Shown in pieces: positions 54,024 through 62,871 of a stretch of DNA of 64,000 nucleotides. This DNA comes from Staphylococcus chromogenes (GTDB lineage: Bacteria; Bacillota; Bacilli; Staphylococcales; Staphylococcaceae). Position 1 is the stretch's first letter. Each line of letters starts with the position of its first letter. The notes under the pieces are model-generated. The model made no database searches. It had not been told where the DNA came from and saw only the letters and a list, made by a program, of their open reading frames with translations. Both the position numbers and the translations under genes were made by a program. The DNA is taken from the NCBI RefSeq assembly GCF_029024625.1, contig NZ_CP118953.1, positions 558,001 to 622,000 on the forward strand, written 5' to 3'.

Positions 54024-55274
54024 ATGAAATTAATGAATATTACGGATCAAGAACATGATGCGTTTGTAAAAGAGCATCCTAATGGTGATTTACTCCAACT
54101 TACAAAGTGGGGTGAAACCAAAAAATTAACAGGTTGGTACGCCAAACGCATTGCAGTTGGTGAAAACGGAGAAATCAAGGGTGTCGCACAATTATTATTT
54201 AAAAAAATCCCTCGCACGCCTTTTACTTTATGCTATGCTTCTCGTGGATTCGTCGTGGATTACACAAATAAACTAGCAGTTAAAGTATTGCTTGCTGAGG
54301 CGATTAAAATCGCCAAGCAAGAGAAATCTTATACTATAAAAATAGATCCTGATGTTGAAGTCGATGAAGATTCATCAGTGGTCGATGAATTAAAAGCTTT
54401 AGGATTTAGACATAAAGGTTTTAAACAAGGTTTATCAAAAGATTATATTCAACCCCGTATGACGATGATTACACCTTTAGATCAAACCGACGAAGAATTG
54501 ATTAAAAGCTTTGATAACCGTAACCGATCAAAAGTACGTTTAGCATTAAAAAGGGGTACAAAAGTTGAACGTAAAGGTCGCGAGGACTTAAAGATATTTG
54601 CACAACTTATGAAAGAAACGGGAGAACGAGACGGTTTCCTAACAAGAGATGTGTCTTACTTTGAGACGATTTACGATGCACTACATGAAGATGGAGATGC
54701 AGAACTCATTCTTGTTAAGTTAGAGCCTAAACCTGTCCTAAAGGAATTGCGTCAAGAACGTCAGTCTTTAGATCAAGAAGAAGCAAGACTTAAAGCGAAA
54801 AAGCAAGACAAGAAAACGTTAAACAAAATCAACGATGTCAAAAATAAACAAAATAAAACAGACAGTTTGATTCAAGATTTAGAACAACTAGAAAAAACAC
54901 ATCCAGAGGGCCGTTATCTATCAGGGGCGCTCCTTATGTTCTGTGGTCATAAATCCTATTATTTATATGGGGCTTCTTCAAATGATTATCGTGACTTCTT
55001 ACCCAACCATCATATGCAATTTAAAATGATGCAATACGCACGAGAAAAGGGAGCAAAAACGTATGACTTCGGTGGAACAGACAATCAGCCCGATAAAAAT
55101 TCAAGCCATTATGGCTTATGGACGTTTAAAAAAGCATGGGGCACTTATTTAAGTGAAAAAATAGGTGAATTTGATTTTGTCCTTAATCCGATTGTCTATA
55201 AAGCTGTAGAACAATTCAAACCTCAATTGACACAATTGAAGATTAAAATCGTACGTAAAATAAAAAACTCTTAA
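54024..55274 (+). CDS. femX: Lipid II:glycine glycyltransferase FmhB (FemX)
   Basis: A 416-residue cytoplasmic enzyme that adds the first glycine of the pentaglycine bridge to the lysine of lipid II, using glycyl-tRNA; essential in S. aureus. Two GNAT-like domains are separated by a coiled-coil arm of about residues 236-300 (LKELRQERQSLDQEEARLKAKKQDKKTLNKINDVKNKQ), the tRNA-synthetase-like helical arm of Fem proteins. The N-terminal LQLTKWGETKKLTGW and C-terminal YDFGGTDNQPDKNSSHYGLWTFKKAWG are family signatures. AAGGAGTC precedes the ATG at 54024; the upstream extension is not conserved in character. Confidence 0.95.
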   Translation: MKLMNITDQEHDAFVKEHPNGDLLQLTKWGETKKLTGWYAKRIAVGENGEIKGVAQLLFKKIPRTPFTLCYASRGFVVDYTNKLAVKVLLAEAIKIAKQEKSYTIKIDPDVEVDEDSSVVDELKALGFRHKGFKQGLSKDYIQPRMTMITPLDQTDEELIKSFDNRNRSKVRLALKRGTKVERKGREDLKIFAQLMKETGERDGFLTRDVSYFETIYDALHEDGDAELILVKLEPKPVLKELRQERQSLDQEEARLKAKKQDKKTLNKINDVKNKQNKTDSLIQDLEQLEKTHPEGRYLSGALLMFCGHKSYYLYGASSNDYRDFLPNHHMQFKMMQYAREKGAKTYDFGGTDNQPDKNSSHYGLWTFKKAWGTYLSEKIGEFDFVLNPIVYKAVEQFKPQLTQLKIKIVRKIKNS

Positions 55275-55466
55275 AGTATTTTAAGCTAATATTGAATACT
55301 GTAAGACGTAAACTCTCGCTATCTTGATATATAAAGTTACCTCTCTTATTAATGTGAAAGAGGCTTGTCCATAAAACTTTAGATGTTTCAGTTAAGTCGC
55401 GTGACACAGTAGATAAATAAGTGTGCGAGTGAGTTGAAGAAAATTTAATATATTTTGTATGGTCAA

Positions 55467-55504
55467 AGCCATCAAAATTTATCTGAGCATAAATTTTGGT
55501 GGCT
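55467..55504. repeat. Dispersed terminator hairpin, copy 4
   Basis: AGCCATCAAAATTTAT pairs with ATAAATTTTGGTGGCT (one G-U pair) with a 6-base loop, about 190 bases after fmhB. The rest of the 383-base gap to 55658 holds no gene that I can see. Confidence 0.87.
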
Positions 55505-55657
55505 TATTTAGTGTTTAAAATATAAAATCGCTAGTGTTTTTTAGTTAGCGATTATGACAAAGTTCCCCCCTATAAATATTTTGTCCAAAATAAGATACTC
55601 ATAGGTTAAAAAATGTGTTACTTTAACATTAAGATGTAAAATAAGGGAGCGATACGG

Positions 55658-58600
55658 GTGATAAAAAAACTGATAGACTTTTCCCTATCAAATAAATTTG
55701 CAATTATGTTAATGGTTTTACTTGTAATATTAGGGGGGATATATGCAAGTTTTAAAATGAAATTGGAGTTGTTGCCAGATACTGAGCCTCCGATGATGAC
55801 TATTACGACAACGATGCCGGGAGCAACTCCAGAAACTGTGATGAAAGAAGTCAGTGATCCTATAGATGAAGAGATTCGGGGAATGGCTGATGTGACCAGT
55901 GTTAAAACGGAGTCCTTATCGAATGCCTCTATCATCACGGTTAAATTTGATGACCAAACGGATTTAGACAAAGCAGAACAAGCGATTCAGAAGTCATTAC
56001 AAAAAATGAAATTCTCAGAGGGTGTTCAAGAGCCAGAAATCCAGCGCAACTCCATGTATGCCTTTCCAGTCGTGGCCTATTCATTTTTAAATAAGCAGAA
56101 CGATGTGAAAGCGACAACAAAAGAAGTCGAAGAAAATCTCGTTCCACGTTTACAAGAAATCAATGGTGTCCAACGTGCCACGGTAAATGGTCAAACCGCA
56201 CGTGAGGTCACAATTACTTTTGATGATAAAAAATTAAATGAGGTCGGCTTAAACCAACAACAAGTGGCTGACTATATCAAAGGAGCCACAAAAGAGACGC
56301 CGTTAGGTCTGTTTCAGTTCGGCAATAACGAAAAATCTGTTGTGATTGATGGACAATTTACGTCTGTCCGAGCTTTAAAAGATCTACAAATCCCGTTAGT
56401 GATTGCGAGTCAAACGCCTTCATCATCAACACAGAGTGAAGGAGACGGAAGTGCTAGAGAGGGACAAAGTGATGAAACTTCTTCTATGACGATGCCTCAA
56501 ACGAGCAATGCCACTCAAAGTAATACCAAAGTACCGCTCAGTGACTTGGCCCAAGTCAAATTAACAGATGAACGAAAATCGATTTCTAAGACAAACGGGC
56601 AAGATGCGGTTGATGTGCAAATTGTAAAGGCACAAGATGCCAATACTGTGGCAGTCGCTAATGAAGTTGACCAAAAAATTCAAGACTTTGTAAAAGAACA
56701 GTCAGATTTAAAAACCGTTAAAATAATGGATACCGCAAAACCTATTAAAGATGCATTATCAACGATGATTGAGAAGGCATTACTCGGTGCAATTGTGGCC
56801 ATTATTGTTATCTTACTTTTCCTAAGAAATATTAAAATGACTGCAATCTCAATTGTCTCGATACCGCTTTCTATTTTAATTGCGATGGTGGCTTTAAAGT
56901 TAACAGATGTTTCATTAAATATTTTAACGTTAGGGGCTTTGACTGTAGCCGTGGGACGTGTCATAGATGATGCGATCGTCGTTATTGAAAATATCTATCG
57001 ACGTCTCGCCAAAAAAGACGAAACGCTTACTGGTGATCATTTAATTATTGATGCCACAAAAGAAGTATTTGTTCCAATTATGTCATCAACACTTGTAACG
57101 ATCGTTGTATTCGCACCACTTGCCTTTGTGACAGGCTCTGTTGGTGAAATGTTTCGACCCTTTGCTTATGCCGTAACCTTTAGTTTACTTGCATCACTTC
57201 TAGTATCGATTACAATTGTGCCAGTTTTAGGGTCATTATTTTTCAAAAATGGGTTGAAAAAGCAACCTAAGCATCATCTCGGACGTGTGGGCCAAGGTTA
57301 TCGTCGTATACTGGGGTGGAGTTTAGATCATAAATGGATTGTATTACTCTTAAGTACGATGATTTTAGTAGGAAGTATTGTGTTAGGAAGTATGAATATC
57401 GGCACGAGTTTTATTTCAACTGGTGAAGATAAGTTTATGGCCTTAACGTATAAACCTAAACCAGGAGAAACGAAAGAAGATGTGTTAAAAAATGCGGCAC
57501 AAGTTCAAAAATATTTAAATAGCAAAGATAAAGTAAGAAATGTTCAATATTCCGTGGGAGGACCGTCACCCACTGATCCAACCGGTAGTACAAACAGTAC
57601 GGCTTTGATGGTGGAATATGATTCAGACACGCCGCAATTTGATACGGAACCTGAACGTGTATTAAAACATATCGCAACTTATCATCACCCAGGAGATTGG
57701 CAACACTTAGATATGAGTACAGGTACAGGGTCAAATCAACTTGAAGTCAAAGTAACAGGACCTTCAACGAATGCCATTAAAGGGACTGTACATGAGGTTG
57801 AAAAACGCTTGTCAGATATGAAAGGATTGACCAACGTCAAATCAGATTTAACGGAAACGTATGATCAATATGAAGTTAAAGTTGATCAAGAACGTGCAGG
57901 CGATGCTGGAATTACGGCTGGACAATTGGCACTGTTACTCAATCAAAATATTCCAGATAGTACTATTTCCAAACTGAAAGATAAACAACAGACTTACGAC
58001 GTTGTGGTTAAAAATCAAAAAGAAACGAACTGGACACAGAGCAAACTAGAAAATACACCTATTCCTTCACCTATGGATGAGAATTTAAAATTAAGTGATA
58101 TCGCGACGCTTGAAAAAACGATAACGCCTAATTCTTTTGTGAAAGAAAGTGGCGATTATACAAGTACGGTGACTGCGAATATTTCTAGCAAAGATGTCGG
58201 GTCTATCACACAAGAAGTCATGAAATCACTCAATAAGTTAGATAAACCTCAAAATGTTAAAACTTCTGTGGGTGGCACGAATGACGATATTAATGACGCT
58301 TTCTCACAATTATTAGTCGCAATGCTTGCAGCCATCATTATTGTTTATTTAGTGCTCGTTCTCACGTTTAAAGGAGGTTTGGCACCATTTACTATCCTTT
58401 TCTCATTACCGTATACGGTGATTGGCGTAGTGCTTGCATTAATGGCCACGGGTGAAACCTTATCAGTGCCTAGTATGATAGGGATGCTGATGTTAATTGG
58501 TATCGTTGTGACGAATGCCATTGTTTTAATCGATCGTGTCATCAATAATGAAAAAGAAGGCATGTCGATGAAAGAGGCATTACTTGAAGCGGGGGGTACA

Positions 58601-58813
58601 CGTATACGTCCAATTTTAATGACGGCAATTGCAACCATAGGCGCGTTAATTCCACTATTATTTGGACAAAACAGTTCGGTGCTCATTTCCAAAGGACTCG
58701 CCGCTACGGTTATTGGTGGTTTGTTATCTTCAACTTTACTAACGTTGATTGTAGTGCCAGTAATATACGAAATCTTATTTACGCTCAAAGCGAAACTAAG
58801 TAGAAAAAAATAA
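55658..58813 (+). CDS. RND family efflux transporter permease (AcrB/AcrD/AcrF type)
   Basis: A 1051-residue membrane protein with twelve helices in the RND pattern: one at the N-terminus, a large extracellular loop (residues about 35-365), six helices, a second loop and five helices. The proton relay aspartates are in GRVIDDAIVVIENIYRRL (helix 4 region). Motifs FSLLASLLVSITIVPVLGSLF and LLEAGGTRIRPILMTAIATIGALIPL are typical. A polar Ser/Thr/Gln-rich insert lies around residues 249-290. No membrane-fusion protein or outer-membrane partner is encoded nearby, as expected in a Gram-positive. Substrate unknown; next to fmhB as in S. aureus. Start GTG with AAGGGAG. Confidence 0.9.
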   Translation: MIKKLIDFSLSNKFAIMLMVLLVILGGIYASFKMKLELLPDTEPPMMTITTTMPGATPETVMKEVSDPIDEEIRGMADVTSVKTESLSNASIITVKFDDQTDLDKAEQAIQKSLQKMKFSEGVQEPEIQRNSMYAFPVVAYSFLNKQNDVKATTKEVEENLVPRLQEINGVQRATVNGQTAREVTITFDDKKLNEVGLNQQQVADYIKGATKETPLGLFQFGNNEKSVVIDGQFTSVRALKDLQIPLVIASQTPSSSTQSEGDGSAREGQSDETSSMTMPQTSNATQSNTKVPLSDLAQVKLTDERKSISKTNGQDAVDVQIVKAQDANTVAVANEVDQKIQDFVKEQSDLKTVKIMDTAKPIKDALSTMIEKALLGAIVAIIVILLFLRNIKMTAISIVSIPLSILIAMVALKLTDVSLNILTLGALTVAVGRVIDDAIVVIENIYRRLAKKDETLTGDHLIIDATKEVFVPIMSSTLVTIVVFAPLAFVTGSVGEMFRPFAYAVTFSLLASLLVSITIVPVLGSLFFKNGLKKQPKHHLGRVGQGYRRILGWSLDHKWIVLLLSTMILVGSIVLGSMNIGTSFISTGEDKFMALTYKPKPGETKEDVLKNAAQVQKYLNSKDKVRNVQYSVGGPSPTDPTGSTNSTALMVEYDSDTPQFDTEPERVLKHIATYHHPGDWQHLDMSTGTGSNQLEVKVTGPSTNAIKGTVHEVEKRLSDMKGLTNVKSDLTETYDQYEVKVDQERAGDAGITAGQLALLLNQNIPDSTISKLKDKQQTYDVVVKNQKETNWTQSKLENTPIPSPMDENLKLSDIATLEKTITPNSFVKESGDYTSTVTANISSKDVGSITQEVMKSLNKLDKPQNVKTSVGGTNDDINDAFSQLLVAMLAAIIIVYLVLVLTFKGGLAPFTILFSLPYTVIGVVLALMATGETLSVPSMIGMLMLIGIVVTNAIVLIDRVINNEKEGMSMKEALLEAGGTRIRPILMTAIATIGALIPLLFGQNSSVLISKGLAATVIGGLLSSTLLTLIVVPVIYEILFTLKAKLSRKK

Positions 58814-59058
58814 AATTGACGAATCCATATTGATTTGATAGGCTATTAACAATTCGATATATTGATGTTTTAATGATGCTCAGCAAAACATATGCGTATG
58901 TCCTTATATCTATTGATTAAGACTTTAAAACATCCATTGCAATAGCGTTCACAAATGATCGGAGGGTGTGAGATAGAAATGATTAAAATTTCCAAATCTC
59001 ATGCCCTTTGTTTATATCGTAAGGAAGAGGACTTTTATGGATTAAAGGGGGCCGTCAG

Positions 59059-60210
59059 ATGAGTTACACAACAATTTTAGATGAGATTCCAGAGAGTTAT
59101 TTTGGTAAAACAATGGGGAAAGAGGTCAAACATGGACCTTTACCGTTAATTAATTTAGCGGTCGGTATTCCTGATGCAGATACACCTGAAACAATTTTAA
59201 AAGCTTTAGAAAAGGCGATTCGCGAACCAGTAAATCAAAAATATTTAGCCTTTCATGGAAAAGCAGCATTTAAACAAGCCATCGTTGATTTTTACGACCG
59301 TCATTTTGGTGTTACCTTAGATCCAGAAACAGAAGTGTGTCTATTTTATGGAACGAAAAATGGTCTGGTCGCTTTACCTACATGTGTCATTGAGCCAGGA
59401 GATAAAGTACTCTTACCTGACCCAGGATATACAGATTATGAAGCGGGCGTACGCTTAGCCCACGGGCAACCGCAACCTTTAAAGTTGTATCCTGAGCACC
59501 ACTATTTACCCCAATGGGAAGAGATAGATACGTCAGAGACCAAATTGATTTATTTGACTTATCCTAATAACCCTACAGGTTCTGTGGCATCACCAGAATT
59601 TTTTCAACAGACGATGGATTATTTTAAAGATACTGAGACAATGTTTGTCCATGATTTTGCATATCAAGCATTTGGTTTTGATGCACCTAATCCAAGTCTA
59701 TTAGCTGCAAACGGAGCAAAAGAACGGGCCATTGAAGTCTTCTCTTTTTCGAAAGGATATAACATGTCAGGGTACCGGGTTGGATTTGCCGTGGGTAATA
59801 AAGAGATGATTGCTAATTTAAAAAAATATCATACACATACACAAGCCGGAATGTATGGGGCTTTACAAGATGCGTGCACAGTGGCGTTAAATGATTGTGA
59901 TGAAGTTCTTCGTGAACAAGCAAATATTTTTAAGCAGCGAAGAAATCTGATTGAAGAAAAATTGAAGGCAGCAAAGATTCCACATGAACCCATAAAAGGC
60001 GGTATCTTTTTATGGCTACCTTGTCCACCAGGCTTTTCAAGCGATGCCTTCGTCGAATATCTTTTAGCGCAATATTCGATATTAGTAGCACCCGGGCATC
60101 CGTTTGGAAGCGAAGGAGAAGGATATGTACGTGTGTCTTTCGCAATCGATGAGTCACAGCTACTTGAAGCGTTAAAACGACTTACGCAACTTGCGCCACT
60201 TTATCATTAA
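59059..60210 (+). CDS. PLP-dependent aminotransferase, class I/II
   Basis: A 383-residue fold-type I aminotransferase. The PLP lysine is K232 in FSFSKGYNMSGYRVGFAVG; YPNNPTGS carries the Asn that holds the cofactor, and VRVSFA carries the carboxylate-binding Arg. The family includes LL-diaminopimelate and aspartate/aromatic aminotransferases; the substrate cannot be told. AAAGGGGG precedes the ATG. Transcribed alone; the 245 bases before it hold no other gene that I see. Confidence 0.87.
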   Translation: MSYTTILDEIPESYFGKTMGKEVKHGPLPLINLAVGIPDADTPETILKALEKAIREPVNQKYLAFHGKAAFKQAIVDFYDRHFGVTLDPETEVCLFYGTKNGLVALPTCVIEPGDKVLLPDPGYTDYEAGVRLAHGQPQPLKLYPEHHYLPQWEEIDTSETKLIYLTYPNNPTGSVASPEFFQQTMDYFKDTETMFVHDFAYQAFGFDAPNPSLLAANGAKERAIEVFSFSKGYNMSGYRVGFAVGNKEMIANLKKYHTHTQAGMYGALQDACTVALNDCDEVLREQANIFKQRRNLIEEKLKAAKIPHEPIKGGIFLWLPCPPGFSSDAFVEYLLAQYSILVAPGHPFGSEGEGYVRVSFAIDESQLLEALKRLTQLAPLYH

Positions 60211-60221
60211 TCAAAAATAAG

Positions 60222-60261
60222 GGGAGGAAGTGAGAAGACCTACGTCTTTTCATTTCCTCCC
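60222..60261. terminator. Bidirectional terminator
   Basis: GGGAGGAAGTGAGAAGAC pairs with GTCTTTTCATTTCCTCCC with few mismatches, between two convergent genes. Confidence 0.82.
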
Positions 60262-60276
60262 TATATCATCAGACCG

Positions 60277-60594
60277 TTATATCATGACGAAAGTTAAAAT
60301 GATATAAATCACAAAGATAAGAACGGTCATCATATTAAGAATATGAACGCCTTTTTCGTCATTTTTTGAATGTTTAAATGCCGTTATTTCGACATTTCCG
60401 ATAAGTAACAATAAGACGACGAATAACCACCACGTGCTAAACGTATGATAGGCTAATGATGAAGCAATGACGATGATGAGTAATATCGCCAAAATAATTC
60501 TTAATATACTTGATAAGCGCAAGTTCATTTTAAAGATACTGAGATAACTTACGATTAAATAAAGTAAAGGTAATAAGAGAAAATATATAAGCAT
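60277..60594 (-). CDS. Small membrane protein, unknown function
   Basis: A 105-residue protein with four helices and a polar loop (EITAFKHSKNDEKG) before the last. GAAAGGA lies seven bases before the ATG at 60594. It follows the 59-residue SE1832-like gene by 42 bases on the same strand and is probably cotranscribed. I do not recognise the family. Confidence 0.68.
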   Translation of the reverse strand: MLIYFLLLPLLYLIVSYLSIFKMNLRLSSILRIILAILLIIVIASSLAYHTFSTWWLFVVLLLLIGNVEITAFKHSKNDEKGVHILNMMTVLIFVIYIILTFVMI

Positions 60595-60636
60595 GTGATT
60601 GTCCTTTCTCGTCAACGAAATTATGACGCTAATGAG

Positions 60637-60816
60637 TTACTGAGGTGTATTTTGAAGCTGCTGACGAATGTTTGCTATTTCGTTTTCTAATGCCTCAAGT
60701 TGTTGGATTAAGGGATCTACATGTTGGCCCGTAGATTCACGTTTTTCTAAATCACCTTGTAAGCGTACATAATCCATTTTGAGCTCTTGAAGTTGGGCTT
60801 CTAAATTCATATCCAT
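60637..60816 (-). CDS. SE1832 family small protein
   Basis: A 59-residue protein, MDMNLEAQLQELKMDYV... to ...ANIRQQLQNTPQ, with a strong coiled-coil character: a helix of leucine heptads (residues 4-26), a short break (STGQHVDP) and a second heptad helix (36-56). AAAGGAGG stands four bases before the ATG. The sequence agrees with the small staphylococcal SE1832 family as I remember it. The function is unknown. Two ATG codons lie close together (60816 and 60810); the first has the better spacing. Confidence 0.8.
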   Translation of the reverse strand: MDMNLEAQLQELKMDYVRLQGDLEKRESTGQHVDPLIQQLEALENEIANIRQQLQNTPQ

Positions 60817-60936
60817 AAGCCTCCTTTTAATAGGTATATTATAACATGCTTGAATGATATCATTAAATTTAATTTATGATGAATCGAAAGGTTAAAGGTA
60901 CATAAAGTAGCTAAGAAAAATGAAAGAGGTGAAACG

Positions 60937-61851
60937 ATGACTGAACGGTTTATCATGATTATATTATTAATAGCGTTAGGTTATATATTGAAGCGTACAG
61001 GTTATGTTAAAGGATCAGAAGCAAAAGTTTTAACAACCTTAGTGCTGAACGTGACATTACCTTCAGTGGTAATCGTCAATCTTAATGGTGTAACTTTAAC
61101 GCCTTCTTTATCTGTGTTACCGCTCATGATGGTAATTTACGGAGCCTTCACTAAAATGTTCGTCGTGTGGCTCTTTTTAAAATATGATAACGAGGTTCGT
61201 GGGACAGTCGCTATGATGATGGCTTCTTTAAATATAGGTATTTTTGCTTACCCACTTGTTCAAGAAATGTGGCCTGAAAAAGGGCTATTGTATTTCGGGA
61301 TGGCTGATATTGGAGGAGCGATACTCATGTTTGGTATCACTTACTTTGTCGCGGGTTATTATAAAAATGTCGAAGGTACTTTAAATGCGCGAACAATTTT
61401 ATTGAGTTGTGTTCGGTCTGTACCTTTAATGACTTATATCCTGATGATATTTCTAAATTTGGCTCACTTCGAATTACCCCATGTCATGCTCGACTTTTTT
61501 GATATGGTAGGAAAAGCGAATTTACCTTTATCTATGATTCTGTTAGGGGTTTTACTAGATTTTAAAATTGAACGTCACTTTTTACCACTTACACTTAAAT
61601 ATCTAGGCCTACATTATGGCTTGGGTATAATATGTGGATTTTTAGTATACTTTTTTCTTCCAGTACAAGACGATATGATTAAAACCACGTTACAATTGAT
61701 TTGGGTACTCCCTGTTGGTGTCGCAATTTTATCATATGCAGTTCAATTTCAATATAAAACATTACCGATGATCGCGATGGCAAGTAATATCACGATTGTC
61801 ATCAGCATTATTATTTTATATTTGTATCAATATTTCTTTATACCAGCATAA
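60937..61851 (+). CDS. AEC family transporter
   Basis: A 304-residue membrane protein with ten helices in two similar halves, the auxin efflux carrier (AEC) family. Marks are LKRTGYVKGSEAKVLTTLVLNVTLPSVVIVNL at the start and GKANLPLSMILLGVLLDFK in the middle. Bacterial members carry malate or other organic anions. AAAGAGGTG precedes the ATG. A terminator separates it from the convergent acetyltransferase. Confidence 0.88.
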   Translation: MTERFIMIILLIALGYILKRTGYVKGSEAKVLTTLVLNVTLPSVVIVNLNGVTLTPSLSVLPLMMVIYGAFTKMFVVWLFLKYDNEVRGTVAMMMASLNIGIFAYPLVQEMWPEKGLLYFGMADIGGAILMFGITYFVAGYYKNVEGTLNARTILLSCVRSVPLMTYILMIFLNLAHFELPHVMLDFFDMVGKANLPLSMILLGVLLDFKIERHFLPLTLKYLGLHYGLGIICGFLVYFFLPVQDDMIKTTLQLIWVLPVGVAILSYAVQFQYKTLPMIAMASNITIVISIIILYLYQYFFIPA

Positions 61852-61852
61852 A

Positions 61853-61887
61853 AGGGACTTAAAGCACACTGACTTTGAGTCCCTTAC
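61853..61887. terminator. Bidirectional terminator
   Basis: AAGGGACT pairs with AGTCCCTT around an 18-base loop that can pair further. Confidence 0.75.
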
Positions 61888-61889
61888 GT

Positions 61890-62750
61890 TTATCGTGCTA
61901 ATTTGAATTTGCGGTATTCAGAGGTCATTTCAAAACCGAATTCATGAAAACGTTCGACCAGACGATGATTTTTACTTCGAATTTTAAAATAAACATCGTG
62001 TATATCGGGTTGAGCCAACGCTTCATGTATCGCGTGTTGAATTAAATCAAAAGCAATGCCTTTCAAACGATAATGCGTATGCGAAGAAAAATAACGGATT
62101 TCCGCATGTCCTTCATTTGGGTTTAAAATCAAATACAAGTACCCTTTTAAAATACCTTCTGCCATGTATAGTTTAAGTTGATGTTGTGCATCTAAGGTTT
62201 CAACGATTTCCTCGGCGCGCATCGCATTGTGTGAAAAAGTATCTTCATGTAATTTTTTGAAATATTTGAAGTAGGCCGGCTTATAATCAATAATGTGATG
62301 AATATTTTCCGTTTCTCCTAAATCTGTATGTGTAGAGAGGTGATAATCAGTAAAAGTATAAGACGCTCCAATCGTTTTCATATAGGCTTTAATGTGTTCA
62401 TTTTCAGCAGCATAGGCAAAGTAATATGTCGCTGGTTTTGCATGTGACGAAGTAGCTGCATTAAATAAAAGTTCAAACGCATCACCGGTTGGAAGATAGT
62501 CTTTTTGAGTGATAGGGCCGATGACTTTATAGCGATTTTCAAGATAGGGGATGCAAATAAGTGCCATTTGAATCGCTCCATTTTCTTCTAATACGAAAAT
62601 CCCTGTTGTTTGAATGGCCTCTTCAAGATACATATCATAAGCTTTGTCATATTGAAGCGGGAGTTTGTTGGTGTAAGACTGTGATGTTGAAACATTTTCC
62701 TTAATAAAGTTTGAAATACGATCAACGGAAGTGACTTGAGTAACTTTCAT
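61890..62750 (-). CDS. GNAT family N-acetyltransferase
   Basis: A 286-residue protein. The C-terminal half has the GNAT core (LKLYMAEGILKGYLYLILN, AEIRYFSSHTHYRLKGIAFDLIQHAIHEA, VERFHEFGFEM); the N-terminal half is a second GNAT-like domain without clear CoA-binding residues. AAGGAGGGG precedes the ATG at 62750; a long in-frame upstream extension is rejected because it overlaps the topB start on the other strand and lacks a ribosome site. Divergent from topB. The substrate is unknown. Confidence 0.82.
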   Translation of the reverse strand: MKVTQVTSVDRISNFIKENVSTSQSYTNKLPLQYDKAYDMYLEEAIQTTGIFVLEENGAIQMALICIPYLENRYKVIGPITQKDYLPTGDAFELLFNAATSSHAKPATYYFAYAAENEHIKAYMKTIGASYTFTDYHLSTHTDLGETENIHHIIDYKPAYFKYFKKLHEDTFSHNAMRAEEIVETLDAQHQLKLYMAEGILKGYLYLILNPNEGHAEIRYFSSHTHYRLKGIAFDLIQHAIHEALAQPDIHDVYFKIRSKNHRLVERFHEFGFEMTSEYRKFKLAR

Positions 62751-62871
62751 AGTGCCCCTCCTTAGTGGATTCTTTAAATTAATTATAATTTGTTTTGATA
62801 GGAAATGGAAGTGTGTCAATAAGAGGCATGTTACAATGATTACAATACCAAGTTGGAATAGGAGTAGATGA

